From NCBI GenBank assembly GCA_016186795.1, contig JACPKY010000002.1, positions 879,814 through 943,813 of the forward strand: a DNA stretch of 64,000 nucleotides, given 5' to 3'. Positions 1 to 7,843 of the stretch are shown here, piece by piece. A model generated the notes under the pieces. It was not told where the DNA came from. It did not search any database and worked only from the letters and a program-made list of their open reading frames with translations. Source of the DNA: Candidatus Gottesmanbacteria bacterium (GTDB taxonomy: Bacteria; Patescibacteria; Microgenomatia; 2-02-FULL-39-11). Numbering within the stretch: the first letter of the stretch is position 1; each line of letters starts with the position of its first letter. The position numbers and the translations under genes are program-made.

Positions 1-452
1 TTTCCAATTTTTCTGCCGGTCATACACGGCATACTATAGCAGTAAACGATAATATCTTTCTCTTTGGAGAGTGCACGAAACTGTTGGATAATTCGATCCT
101 TCTCTTCACGCTCTGTATCAACAGAAATAGAAGTATTCGGATCTTTGTAAGTTGGAATATTTATTGCGCCGATGACGTGCTCTTTCTCGTACTCTAGACT
201 ACTTCGAAGATCAACAAGAATAAAATCACTCACTCCTTGATCCATCTTCTTACGAACCGTATGGGGGCTTACATGGACTGCGTTTTCCGTAAGATAATAA
301 TCTCTGATGAGATCTTCCTTTGATGGATTTTGGGATCGCATAAGACTATATGTTGTAACGCTTCCAACAAGCGCGCCGATAATTGAACAAAGGATGATTA
401 TTACCAGACTACGTGATACAGCTATCTTTAGTATTTTATTAGGTTTTTTCAT
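1..452 (-). CDS. Membrane-anchored rhodanese-like protein (C-terminus cut off by window edge)
   Basis: Read on the minus strand from the ATG at 452; the frame stays open to the window edge, so only about 150 N-terminal residues are seen. An N-terminal membrane anchor or signal segment (about residues 11-33, SRSLVIIILCSIIGALVG) precedes a rhodanese fold with the typical FILVDLRSSLEYEKEHVIGAINIP region and an active-site loop YCYSMPCMTGRKIG. Rhodaneses carry the catalytic cysteine in a C-x-x-G-x-R-type loop. Here two cysteines are candidates and the G-R pair follows the second. Likely an extracytoplasmic sulfurtransferase-like or redox protein; substrate unknown. It has its own promoter. Confidence 0.75.
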   Translation of the reverse strand, partial: MKKPNKILKIAVSRSLVIIILCSIIGALVGSVTTYSLMRSQNPSKEDLIRDYYLTENAVHVSPHTVRKKMDQGVSDFILVDLRSSLEYEKEHVIGAINIPTYKDPNTSISVDTEREEKDRIIQQFRALSKEKDIIVYCYSMPCMTGRKIG

Positions 453-475
453 ATTAGTCTAATACGTAGTGGATG

Positions 476-504
476 ATTCTACCAGTTATTCCCTGTTATT
501 ACAA
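476..504 (-). promoter_or_regulatory. Sigma70-type promoter of the rhodanese-like gene
   Basis: On the minus strand TTGTAA (504-499) and TAGAAT (481-476) are separated by exactly 17 nt. The start codon at 452 lies 23 nt downstream of the -10 box. Motif match only. Confidence 0.5.
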
Positions 505-527
505 AATAATACGGGTTATAAGCTGAA

Positions 528-1094
528 CTAAATTCTCAACTCTCTCCGTAATACGTCAAGAATAATTACTGCATCTTCTGGTGCGCTGAAGTGATCTTTC
601 CCGTTATAGGTTATTAACTCCGCACTCAAATCTTTCGCAATTGAGACTCCTTGAGAAAAAGGAATTGAACTATCATCTTTGGAATGGATAACAATAAACT
701 TTCCACCCAACTGTTTAATTTTTTTCATATCAATACGATGGGTAAAGAAATCGGGATATGCCTCTCCATTATGCCTCTGGGTGTTTTCAACTGCGTTGGC
801 AAATGCAGCGATGAGAAATACTTTTTCAACGCGTTTTTTATATTTCTCTAGATACAAAAGAGCGGCCCGAGTTCCTAAACTATGCCCGACAATAATTAAT
901 GGCTTCTTTGTATTATTTATTACAGAATGTAAAACACGCAGCCACTGAGACGCTTTTGGAGATTGTCTTCCAGGAAGATCAGGAATTGCAAAATCTACAT
1001 GTAATTTTTTCAGTTCCTTTGCAATAGCTGGATACCAATCCGATAGTGATGATGCGGTATATCCATGGATGAAAACGATTGAGAAGTTTATCAT
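528..1094 (-). CDS. Small serine alpha/beta hydrolase, RBBP9/YdeN-like
   Basis: 188 residues, the usual size of the RBBP9/YdeN family of small single-domain serine hydrolases. It opens with a beta strand and oxyanion loop (VFIHGYTAS), has the nucleophile elbow GHSLGTRAALLYL (Ser near residue 71), an acid candidate in HSKDDSSIP, and the catalytic His near the C-terminus in KDHFSAPE. No lid insertion and no signal peptide are visible, so it is probably cytoplasmic. Substrate cannot be inferred. It lies between the rhodanese gene and the GIY-YIG gene, all on the minus strand but with gaps suggesting separate transcripts. Confidence 0.85.
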   Translation of the reverse strand: MINFSIVFIHGYTASSLSDWYPAIAKELKKLHVDFAIPDLPGRQSPKASQWLRVLHSVINNTKKPLIIVGHSLGTRAALLYLEKYKKRVEKVFLIAAFANAVENTQRHNGEAYPDFFTHRIDMKKIKQLGGKFIVIHSKDDSSIPFSQGVSIAKDLSAELITYNGKDHFSAPEDAVIILDVLRRELRI

Positions 1095-1145
1095 TGTATT
1101 GTAATAATTTGGTGTCTCCTCATAAATGCTCTCCCTGAACCGGAT

Positions 1146-1406
1146 TTAGGTATTATTCAGAAATTTACTAAGTAGTGTTTTAATCGTTTTTCTTCCATAA
1201 CCTCCCTTTAAATACTCTTCCCTGTTTTTCGCATCAATCCTATTTTGGAAGGCTTCGTAAAAGATAAGTTTATAGGGAATATATGGTTTTGTGGCGAGAT
1301 TATTTCCTGAGTTATGTTTTTTAAGTCTTTTTCGAAGATCTGAAGTGTAGCCGATATAGAAACTTTTATCTTTGATACTTTGGAGAATATAAACGTAGTA
1401 GAACAT
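1146..1406 (-). CDS. GIY-YIG single-domain nuclease-like protein (YhbQ/UPF0213 type)
   Basis: 86 residues, one GIY-YIG domain and nothing else. Visible motifs are YVYILQS and FYIGYTSDLRKRLKKHN, with the conserved Arg in the DLRKRL helix and the metal-binding Glu in REEYLKGG. Stand-alone proteins of this type are common in Patescibacteria; some homologues cut DNA, but the physiological role of most is unknown. It lies downstream of a tRNA gene, separated from it by a quasi-palindromic element, and begins 5 nt after that element. Confidence 0.85.
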   Translation of the reverse strand: MFYYVYILQSIKDKSFYIGYTSDLRKRLKKHNSGNNLATKPYIPYKLIFYEAFQNRIDAKNREEYLKGGYGRKTIKTLLSKFLNNT

Positions 1407-1410
1407 TGGC

Positions 1411-1484
1411 GGGACGTAAGAAATTTATGAAATAAATTTCAACGTCCCAGCAACGTTGAAATTGCTATGCAATTTCTTACGTTG
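1411..1484. repeat. Quasi-palindromic element of two mutually complementary hairpins
   Basis: Two hairpins lie side by side. 1411-1448 folds as GGGACGTAAGAAATTTAT / ATAAATTTCAACGTCCC around a 3-nt loop. 1451-1484 folds as CAACGTTGAAATTGC / GCAATTTCTTACGTTG around TAT. The outer arms of the two hairpins (ACGTAAGAAATT and AATTTCTTACGT) are exact reverse complements, as are the inner arms, so the whole 74 bp can also form one long hairpin. It sits directly at the 3' end of the tRNA-Ser gene. It resembles a REP-like element or a processing/termination structure; there is no clear U-run. Confidence 0.7.
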
Positions 1485-1571
1485 CGGAGAGGGTGGGATT
1501 TGAACCCACGGCCCGGTTTCCCGGACGGCGGTTTAGTAAACCGCTGCACTAGGCCACTATGCGACCTCTCC
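1485..1571 (-). tRNA. tRNA-Ser, anticodon ACT
   Basis: A complete type II tRNA on the minus strand. Acceptor GGAGAGG (1571-1565) pairs with CCTCTCC (1492-1486); discriminator G; 3' CCA is not encoded. The anticodon arm is GCGGT-TTACTAA-ACCGC, with T33 followed by anticodon ACT (1537-1535). A long variable arm identifies serine. The T-arm is GTGGG-TTCAAAT-CCCAC. It is a paralogue of the tRNA-Ser(GCT) at 6188-6275. An A at position 34 reading AGU is very rare in bacteria; the loop cannot be shifted without breaking the stem. Confidence 0.85.
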
Positions 1572-1599
1572 TGTTTTTTGGATTATATCATTTGGAGGA

Positions 1600-3303
1600 C
1601 TATTCCAGTACTTTGTACACTTCTACTTCGCTATTTTTAAAAATACTTTTGAGGTATGGATTATTACTGCCGGTAAAACCGAGATTTCGTTCTTCCCATC
1701 CCACGTATATATAGGAAATGTTATTTTTTGTCAGATACTCATGAGCTTTTTCAAAGGAGAGGTTGTTGGAGAAAAATTGATGTTTTTGGATATCTCCCTT
1801 ATCAATAAAGTCTAACTTATTTGCGTTGCCGGATAACGCAGGAATATGAAACGATGCCTCCTTTCCGGCAAGGACAGTTGTTGCAAATGGCGTATTCCGC
1901 TCTAAAAATGCATATGCATTATACTGTTGTTTAGTCGGAAAGTAGAGCGATTGGAAATAGGATAGATTTGAATACGTGTATAAATTCTGGCCGTATGAAA
2001 CATAGAGTGTAGGAAGTGTTACGAGGAAAGAAATACCGGTAATGATTCCTACCCAAATGTTTTGAGAGATACGAACAAAGAGTATCCGAGAAAGAATCTC
2101 TAGATGCTTCCCAGAGAAACGAATGCTCTCAACCGCCAAGACTCCCATCGGTATGTAATATAACCCTTGAAGAAACCGGTACTGTTCAATCCCTAACAAA
2201 TTACCTCGAAGAAATAAGCCACTTTGAGCAATTACCCACGCAATACACACGATGTACCATTTTCGTTGGACGTCTGAATGGATAACCTTCCAGAGACAGA
2301 TAAAAATTCCAAAGAATGAGAAAAGCGCCAACGGGCCAAGAGCAAGAAAAAGATCAGAAAATGTAATAAGACTATTCCCGATGAAAAACTTAAAAACGTT
2401 CGATATCTCTCCCCAGGGGTATGCTGTAAGGAGTTTTTCATAGTACAAAAGAAGAGGAAGGTTACAAAGAAATAGAATAAGAGTCAGAAAAACATCTTTT
2501 ACAAAATCCATATGTGAAACGGCATAGACAAGTGAACGAAATGAGAATCTTTTCTGCTTAACAGTTTTATGAAGAACCATAACTACAGGAGTAAGGAAAA
2601 GATAGAGAGAAAGCGTTGCGTAAAAAATGAGGCTGTTGACGGGATTGGCATAAATAAAAACAGACGTAAGGAAAACCAAATATATTATTTTTTTCATAAA
2701 TGGCCCTCGAAAGGAAACAAATACCCATACGGCTGGAATGAAAAAGACGAAACTAAAAAGATAATGCGGTAACCCTGTCGCCCGGGTGAAGATATTGAGT
2801 TGTTGGATCCAACTTAAGTAGCGCGAAAAAGATGGACTATCCATCTGGTATGTCGTCGGAAAACCGGAAATCCAGAAAACAAAAAGAAGGCCAAGAAATG
2901 TCCAAATCTTGCTTTTGAACACCGACTGGTAAAAAAACATCAGAAGAAAAGAAAAAAGTAACCCAAGAACAAACCGGTCAATATGGTAAATGACAATAGA
3001 ATTTAATCCTCCAAGAAATCCTAAGATGTATCCAGAGATTGTATATATCCCATGAATCCACGCTGTATATGAGGTAATCGAGTTCATCAAAAAGCGTTCA
3101 TCAAGATGTCCACGCACACCATTTTCAACAAATGAGAGATAGACGAAATAGTCAGAATCCCACCAGTGGATTCCAGAAAAGATATGGTCGGGAGGAGTCT
3201 TAACAAGAAGTATTATCCACGGAGAAAAAGAAAAGAGAAATGTGGCAAGAACAAACAACGGAAGAGCTAAAGTTCTTATGAAAATATTGAACTCATTTTT
3301 CAT
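1600..3303 (-). CDS. Polytopic membrane protein, GT-C glycosyltransferase-like
   Basis: 567 residues with roughly 11-12 hydrophobic segments and a short soluble C-terminal domain. The first extracytoplasmic loop after TM1 has acidic and tryptophan residues (HWWDSDYFVYLSF), where GT-C enzymes carry their catalytic Asp. The C-terminal part begins NAYAFLERNTP, a pattern shared with the neighbour at 4180-6162 (EAINFLKENTP), so the two are probably distant paralogues. Likely a lipid-linked sugar transferase or an uncharacterised DUF2298/PMT-like protein. No specific family is recognised. It diverges from the gene at 3366. Confidence 0.5.
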   Translation of the reverse strand: MKNEFNIFIRTLALPLFVLATFLFSFSPWIILLVKTPPDHIFSGIHWWDSDYFVYLSFVENGVRGHLDERFLMNSITSYTAWIHGIYTISGYILGFLGGLNSIVIYHIDRFVLGLLFSFLLMFFYQSVFKSKIWTFLGLLFVFWISGFPTTYQMDSPSFSRYLSWIQQLNIFTRATGLPHYLFSFVFFIPAVWVFVSFRGPFMKKIIYLVFLTSVFIYANPVNSLIFYATLSLYLFLTPVVMVLHKTVKQKRFSFRSLVYAVSHMDFVKDVFLTLILFLCNLPLLLYYEKLLTAYPWGEISNVFKFFIGNSLITFSDLFLALGPLALFSFFGIFICLWKVIHSDVQRKWYIVCIAWVIAQSGLFLRGNLLGIEQYRFLQGLYYIPMGVLAVESIRFSGKHLEILSRILFVRISQNIWVGIITGISFLVTLPTLYVSYGQNLYTYSNLSYFQSLYFPTKQQYNAYAFLERNTPFATTVLAGKEASFHIPALSGNANKLDFIDKGDIQKHQFFSNNLSFEKAHEYLTKNNISYIYVGWEERNLGFTGSNNPYLKSIFKNSEVEVYKVLE

Positions 3304-3329
3304 CGTTAATGTTTAACTTAATCATATCA

Positions 3330-3359
3330 TTGAGAAAATGTGGGTAAAATCTCTATAAT
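3330..3359 (+). promoter_or_regulatory. Promoter placing the start codon at or near +1
   Basis: TTGAGA (3330-3335), 18-nt spacer, perfect TATAAT (3354-3359), then only 6 nt to the ATG at 3366. Transcription would begin at or within a few bases of the start codon, giving a leaderless message. Confidence 0.7.
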
Positions 3360-3365
3360 GGAAAG

Positions 3366-4148
3366 ATGATTTATCCACTGTATGTTCTCCTTCTCGGGAT
3401 GCTTGCCGGTCTACACGCAGCTTGTTACGGCGCATATAAAGATAGCCCATACGAACGCTTTAAATTGAATCGATTCGTCCGGGAAATAAGTATTGGAGCA
3501 ATTTCCGCTCTTTTTATTTTCTTCAGTACAGAAACCAGAAATGTACACCCGGCAATTCTTTTTCTTTCATTTGTCGCCTGTTCACGGATTTTTACAGAAT
3601 CATACAAATTATTTATTCGTGAAGAATCCCAAAAAAAATATAAAATCCCCTCCATGCTCCATATCTTCAAAAACGTCCTAACATCCCGACTCCAAAGAAT
3701 TCTTATTGGTGTTGTTGCGTATGTTATTTTTGCAGGATTTTTCGTGCTTGCATTCAAGATCTCCAGTATTTTCTCCATCCCTATAAGCGGCGTACTGATT
3801 GGACTCATTACTGGATTAATAACAGGTTTTGGAGGTGCATATAAAGATGGCTTTTTCGAGGGTTTTCAAATTCGAAAGTTCTTCAGAAGTCCGATTATCG
3901 GAGCTCTTTCAGGATATCTCCTATCGTATTTAACAGCAGAACCACTTTTCCTTCTTTTATCATCATGGGGGTTGGAACGGATGATCGTAGAATTCTATAA
4001 AGGGTTTGTAAAAGCAAAATATGTACCAGGGAAATTTAATTTCATAAAAGCTCGGTACCCAGAGTATTTCCTCAAGCGAAAACGCATCATACCTGCTTAT
4101 GTAGCAACATGGTTCACCCTCGTATTTCTCCTTCTTTATAGAATATAA
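3366..4148 (+). CDS. Internally duplicated membrane protein of unknown function
   Basis: 260 residues, about six hydrophobic segments, no family recognised. The two halves are related. The first has LLGMLAGLHAACYGAYKD followed by FKLNRFVREISIGAISA (near residues 9-49). The second has LIGLITGLITGFGGAYKD followed by FQIRKFFRSPIIGALSG (near residues 141-185). The signature G-x-x-x-G-L...GAYKD...F-x-[IL]-x-[RK]-F-x-R-x-x-x-I-G-A-[IL]-S is therefore repeated, suggesting an inverted- or parallel-repeat transporter or channel fold. It is the only plus-strand gene in the first 12 kb and has a strong promoter giving a leaderless start. Confidence 0.8.
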   Translation: MIYPLYVLLLGMLAGLHAACYGAYKDSPYERFKLNRFVREISIGAISALFIFFSTETRNVHPAILFLSFVACSRIFTESYKLFIREESQKKYKIPSMLHIFKNVLTSRLQRILIGVVAYVIFAGFFVLAFKISSIFSIPISGVLIGLITGLITGFGGAYKDGFFEGFQIRKFFRSPIIGALSGYLLSYLTAEPLFLLLSSWGLERMIVEFYKGFVKAKYVPGKFNFIKARYPEYFLKRKRIIPAYVATWFTLVFLLLYRI

Positions 4149-4179
4149 TTTTTTTCCACTCCAATGCCGCCAGGAGACT

Positions 4180-6162
4180 TCAGTCGTTTTCGTTCACGTC
4201 TTGCAAAATAATTACCGAATCATTTTCAAAAAGTGTCATAAATCCTTCACGCGCGGCCTTTTCCAAAAAATAGTGATTGTAGGGTTTATGGAGAAAAATA
4301 AGAGGTTTATCCCCAAGCGCTCGTCTGTCTTCAAATGCACCTGTTCGTTCATCGAAATACCGATACAGGGTATTAAGTTGGAATTGAGGGTCTTTGCCGG
4401 TTTGTCTGACATACCCAGGACTTGCGATATAGACATGTCTTTCAGATAACGCTGGAATATAAATCGGATCATGTCCGGACCTTTGTGGATCAGTATACTG
4501 ACGCGGATCGATAAGAATGACTGCATTTTTTGGTGTATTCTCTTTGAGAAAGTTAATTGCCTCCATTTCATTCATTCCAACAGAATCCACCGTTGACACT
4601 AATTTTTCATAGAGATACTTCATATTAGTCGGAATAGCCAGAAGAATACTTACAAAAATAATCGCCGGACCAAGAATAGAGCGGTTTATCCTCCTTGGGA
4701 AATAGTAAAACTTCTCAAGAGAGAAAGTGGTTAAAACTCCCAAAAGAACAAGAGCGTATGGAGTGAACTGGACAATATTGTAGGATGTAATGTTGAGGTT
4801 AAATAAAAGTGGGATAGAAAAACTTACAAAGATACTCCATGCAATATACCAGATCGTCAGTTTCGACAGTCCAGTTTTTACTTTCCGGTTGACCAATAAT
4901 AAAGCAAGTACGGCAACACCTGTTATTCTCACACCTAAGTTTCCTACGAGATAAATAGTAAACTCAATACCCTTCAGCTTTAAAAGTCCAAGGGTATTAC
5001 CGATACTCTTGTAGTAGCTTTCGATCTCCCCGAACTTAACAAGATGAAGCCCGTCATTTTTCGTCATCATTTCTGTCAGAACCCACCCGGGGTAGAAGTT
5101 GAGCGTGGCCTTTTGGGGCTCGGTAATATAGAAGAAAATGGGGAGGAAAAGCATCCATATCATGGGTATAATCCATAATAATTTCCATTTCCTCATACCG
5201 ATGCCGAAAGAAAGAATACTGAAAGTCAGTGCAGAAACCATCGTAACGGCGGCAAAAGATTTGAACCCATAGGACGAGCCTGTAAGAAGAACAAGGAGAA
5301 GAACCCATCTCCATTGGATCTTTTTTTGTGCATCAATGACCATTGATAGGATATACGTGCTGAAAAGGAGAAAAGAAAATGCAAGTACGGAATACGGATT
5401 CACAATTTGACTAAGAGGTTGATCTACAAGAAAGGTGTTTCCTTCCCAGTTAAAATTCCAGCCATACCAAAGTACAAGGAGGTATGATATGCTCCCGCAG
5501 AAAAATCCCATGAATATCGTCAACCCTTGGAAAAAATGACTTTTTGTGAAAAGAGTGCTCACTGCATACAAACTTAGTCCGAAAAGAAGTGATACTAGGA
5601 TGGGCATGAAATGAAAATAAAGATCGATGAAATTGATATGGGTTATCCGATGAGCTGTTGCGACAAAAAGAGGATAAAAATAATGATTGTTTTTCAGGGG
5701 AAGACCAACCATGGCAGGGTTTTGTGGTGGAAATCTGTCTGATAACTCAACTGAAAGGGCAATTCCCCACATTGTATCGTGCATAAAAGGGAAGAAGTAT
5801 CTATCCTTCCCTTTCATACCGCCTGGAAAAAGGATAATAGTCTGGGAAATAACTGCAAGTAAGAGCACCAAGAGAATGCCTTTATTCGTAATTCGTACTC
5901 GCGTAGGTATCTGCCATTTTCTTAAAACCTGAAAAAAGAGAAAGAAAATACTCACAACAGGTAAAATCCACAGAATCCAAAACTCAAATCCGAAAAATCG
6001 GATAAGAAATGTAACAAGCGTTAACTGAACAATACCGATAATAAGCAAAAGACCAGTACGTATGAGTTTATCTTCAGGAAGTTGTATCTTTACTAGCTTG
6101 AAAAGGAAAATCGATGGAAGGATAACAAAAAGAAGGAGGAAGAGAAGAAAAGTTACAATCAT
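4180..6162 (-). CDS. Large polytopic membrane protein, GT-C glycosyltransferase-like
   Basis: 660 residues from the ATG at 6162 (an upstream TTG at 6168 adds two residues and is less likely). About 12 transmembrane segments are followed by a soluble C-terminal tail of about 120 residues containing INFLKENTPKNAVILIDPRQ, ALSERHVYIASPG and DERTGAFEDRR. The early loop KDRYFFPFMHDTMWGIALSVE has an acidic residue placed as in GT-C enzymes. Probably acts on lipid-linked sugars at the outer face of the membrane; donor and acceptor unknown. Convergent with the gene ending at 4148 and close to the tRNA-Ser(GCT) gene. Confidence 0.5.
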   Translation of the reverse strand: MIVTFLLFLLLFVILPSIFLFKLVKIQLPEDKLIRTGLLLIIGIVQLTLVTFLIRFFGFEFWILWILPVVSIFFLFFQVLRKWQIPTRVRITNKGILLVLLLAVISQTIILFPGGMKGKDRYFFPFMHDTMWGIALSVELSDRFPPQNPAMVGLPLKNNHYFYPLFVATAHRITHINFIDLYFHFMPILVSLLFGLSLYAVSTLFTKSHFFQGLTIFMGFFCGSISYLLVLWYGWNFNWEGNTFLVDQPLSQIVNPYSVLAFSFLLFSTYILSMVIDAQKKIQWRWVLLLVLLTGSSYGFKSFAAVTMVSALTFSILSFGIGMRKWKLLWIIPMIWMLFLPIFFYITEPQKATLNFYPGWVLTEMMTKNDGLHLVKFGEIESYYKSIGNTLGLLKLKGIEFTIYLVGNLGVRITGVAVLALLLVNRKVKTGLSKLTIWYIAWSIFVSFSIPLLFNLNITSYNIVQFTPYALVLLGVLTTFSLEKFYYFPRRINRSILGPAIIFVSILLAIPTNMKYLYEKLVSTVDSVGMNEMEAINFLKENTPKNAVILIDPRQYTDPQRSGHDPIYIPALSERHVYIASPGYVRQTGKDPQFQLNTLYRYFDERTGAFEDRRALGDKPLIFLHKPYNHYFLEKAAREGFMTLFENDSVIILQDVNEND

Positions 6163-6187
6163 TTTCAACGCAGTCGGGACTACATGG

Positions 6188-6275
6188 CGGAGAGGGTGGG
6201 ATTTGAACCCACGGTCCCCTTACGAGGACAGCGCATTAGCACTGCGCCGCACTAGACCAACTATGCGACCTCTCC
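6188..6275 (-). tRNA. tRNA-Ser, anticodon GCT
   Basis: Type II tRNA on the minus strand. Acceptor GGAGAGG (6275-6269) pairs with CCTCTCC (6195-6189), discriminator G, CCA not encoded. The anticodon arm is GCGCA-GTGCTAA-TGCGC with anticodon GCT, reading AGC and AGU. A long variable arm (GTCCTCGTAAGGGGAC region) and T-arm GTGGG-TTCAAAT-CCCAC complete it. Acceptor, D-arm and T-arm are nearly identical to those of the tRNA-Ser(ACT) at 1485-1571. Confidence 0.95.
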
Positions 6276-6304
6276 AAAATCAACATATTATATCAAAGAG
6301 CTTC

Positions 6305-6973
6305 TTATCCATGCGCGACAACAATTGCCCATACAATTTTTACACCATTTCTTTTCAACACTTTTGCGCATTCGGAAAGTGTTGCCCGGGTTGTACCGAC
6401 ATCATCCACTAATCCAAGACACTTTCCTGTCAGTTCCTTCTTAGATCCCACAATAAATGCATTTCTGGTATTTTTCTTCCTATCTTCAAGCGATAAATCT
6501 GCTTGAGATTTCGTATTTTCTACTCGCTCCAAAGAAGTTGGAATAACTGGAACATGAATCCTCTCCCCTAATCCTTGAGCAAGAAGAAGACTTTGATTGA
6601 ACCCTCTTTCCTTTTCCCGAGATGGATGAAGCGGAACAGGGGTGAGAAAATCAAATGGAGGAAGAGATGAAAAGAAGGAAATATCAAACATTTCTATAAT
6701 TGAGGGAACGATATCATACACATGTTGATACTTCAGAAGATGTATTGCTTTTTTTATAGGACCCCGGAAATACACTGCCGCATACATACCATCCAAACCA
6801 TAAGAAGTGAGACATCGTATGTGTGTACGACCATCGAGTGCAGGGCGAGCGCACACGGGACAAATCTGCTGAGAAATACGCTCAATATGTGCGACGCATG
6901 ATTTGCAGAAATAATTCCCAATCTTCCCACATCCGACACATCGAGGAGGAAAGAGAAGATCAAGAATGTGCAT
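6305..6973 (-). CDS. comF: ComF family phosphoribosyltransferase-like protein
   Basis: 222 residues from the ATG at 6973. An N-terminal zinc finger is visible (CVGCGKIGNYFCKSCV, then CPVC), followed by the ComF segment VPLHPSREKERGFNQSLLLA and the PRTase PRPP loop LGLVDDVGTTRATL (near residue 190). ComF is needed for DNA uptake during natural transformation in several bacteria. The frame is open upstream to 7060, but that extension lies inside the tmRNA gene and the conserved family start is MHILDLLFPPRCVGCG, so I chose 6973. It could be cotranscribed behind the tmRNA. Confidence 0.9.
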   Translation of the reverse strand: MHILDLLFPPRCVGCGKIGNYFCKSCVAHIERISQQICPVCARPALDGRTHIRCLTSYGLDGMYAAVYFRGPIKKAIHLLKYQHVYDIVPSIIEMFDISFFSSLPPFDFLTPVPLHPSREKERGFNQSLLLAQGLGERIHVPVIPTSLERVENTKSQADLSLEDRKKNTRNAFIVGSKKELTGKCLGLVDDVGTTRATLSECAKVLKRNGVKIVWAIVVAHG

Positions 6974-6994
6974 AAAATCCCGAGGGGCGAAGTG

Positions 6995-7389
6995 TGGAGA
7001 TGTCCGGTATTGAGCCGGAGTCCGAAGTAACAATTCGAAAATGTCTACAAGCGTAGTCAATACTATAAAAGCGTGGTCTTTATTGACAAAGACGATTCAC
7101 GACAGTGTTGGTCTAGAATCCTCCGAAATCAACCGACCAGTTGATTTCTGACGTCCTGACTGTGTTTACACCGATACCTCTCCATCAGGAGAGAGAACTA
7201 CCGATGCATGCTGAGGCGTAAGATTTACGCGTAGGCATGAGCAAGTTGTCGTCCGCCGGTTAAGGCATCGAGAGCAACAAGCTTTTCTGCTGATTCATTA
7301 GCAGGTATGTTTGGTAATGTTTTACGGCTTTCTTACCACCGCCGGCTTGCAATTTTCAAAGTGCTCGCTTCGTCGAACGAAGCATCCCC
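6995..7389 (-). ncRNA. ssrA: tmRNA (one-piece) with a 25-codon tag reading frame
   Basis: The 5' end GGGGATG (7389-7383) pairs with CATCTCC (7002-6996) with one G-U pair, forming the acceptor stem; discriminator A, CCA not encoded. TTCGACG near the 5' end, the GCCGTAAAAC stretch before the tag, and a T-arm CCGG-CTCAATA-CCGG behind TTACTTCGGA match tmRNA hallmarks, as does GACTACGCTTGTAGAC before it. The resume codon is GCT at 7302. The tag starts ANESAEKL and ends LAHAYA, stop TAA at 7227-7225, 25 residues against about 10 in E. coli. It starts 4 nt after smpB, so the two trans-translation partners are linked. Confidence 0.9.
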
Positions 7390-7393
7390 TATT

Positions 7394-7834
7394 CTAAATT
7401 TTCCCTTTTACAATTCTTTGAATATCTCTTTCCATATCCCGTTTTTTCAAGGCTTCCCGCTTTTCGTACTGCCTTTTCCCCTTCCCAAGACCAATTTTTA
7501 GCTTCACAAAGCCATGTTTAGTATAACATTCAAGAGGCACAAGTGTCAAACGACTTGATGCTAATTTTACCTTGAGAGATAGGATTTCATTTTTATGCAT
7601 CAGAAGTTTTCGAGTCCTTTTGGAGTCATACCCTTCGGGACGAGCGTAAGGATACGGAAAAATCTGCGCATTCACCAAATATACCTCACTCCCGGTAATT
7701 TTTACAAACGATCCTTCAAGAGACATTCTCCCTCCTTTTATGGATTTTACTTCCGCACCCAATAGGTGAATACCTGCTTCAAACGTATCCAGAATAGTAA
7801 AATCGTGGTGAGCCTTTTTGTTTACAATTTTCAT
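7394..7834 (-). CDS. smpB: SsrA-binding protein SmpB
   Basis: 146 residues, normal length. SmpB binds the tRNA-like domain of tmRNA and places it in the A site of stalled ribosomes. Conserved segments are KAHHDFTILDTFEAGIHLLGAEVKS, GRMSLEGSFVKI, the RTRKLLMHKNEI block, and the basic C-terminal tail KRDMERDIQRIVKGKI. The stop codon is 4 nt before the tmRNA 5' end. The gene starts 9 nt after the PP2C-like gene, so it probably closes the envelope operon beginning at 12214. Confidence 0.98.
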   Translation of the reverse strand: MKIVNKKAHHDFTILDTFEAGIHLLGAEVKSIKGGRMSLEGSFVKITGSEVYLVNAQIFPYPYARPEGYDSKRTRKLLMHKNEILSLKVKLASSRLTLVPLECYTKHGFVKLKIGLGKGKRQYEKREALKKRDMERDIQRIVKGKI

Positions 7835-7843
7835 GAAGAGAAA

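Noticed and set aside
6974..7060. N-terminal extension of ComF upstream of 6973
   Set aside because: It overlaps the 3' tRNA-like part of the tmRNA, and the family start motif begins at the ATG at 6973.
7072..7100. Hairpin GTCTTT/AAAGAC as the terminator and 3' end of tmRNA
   Set aside because: No acceptor-stem partner for GGGGATG is found before it. The matching CATCTCC and a good T-arm lie further downstream at 6996-7020, so the hairpin is internal.
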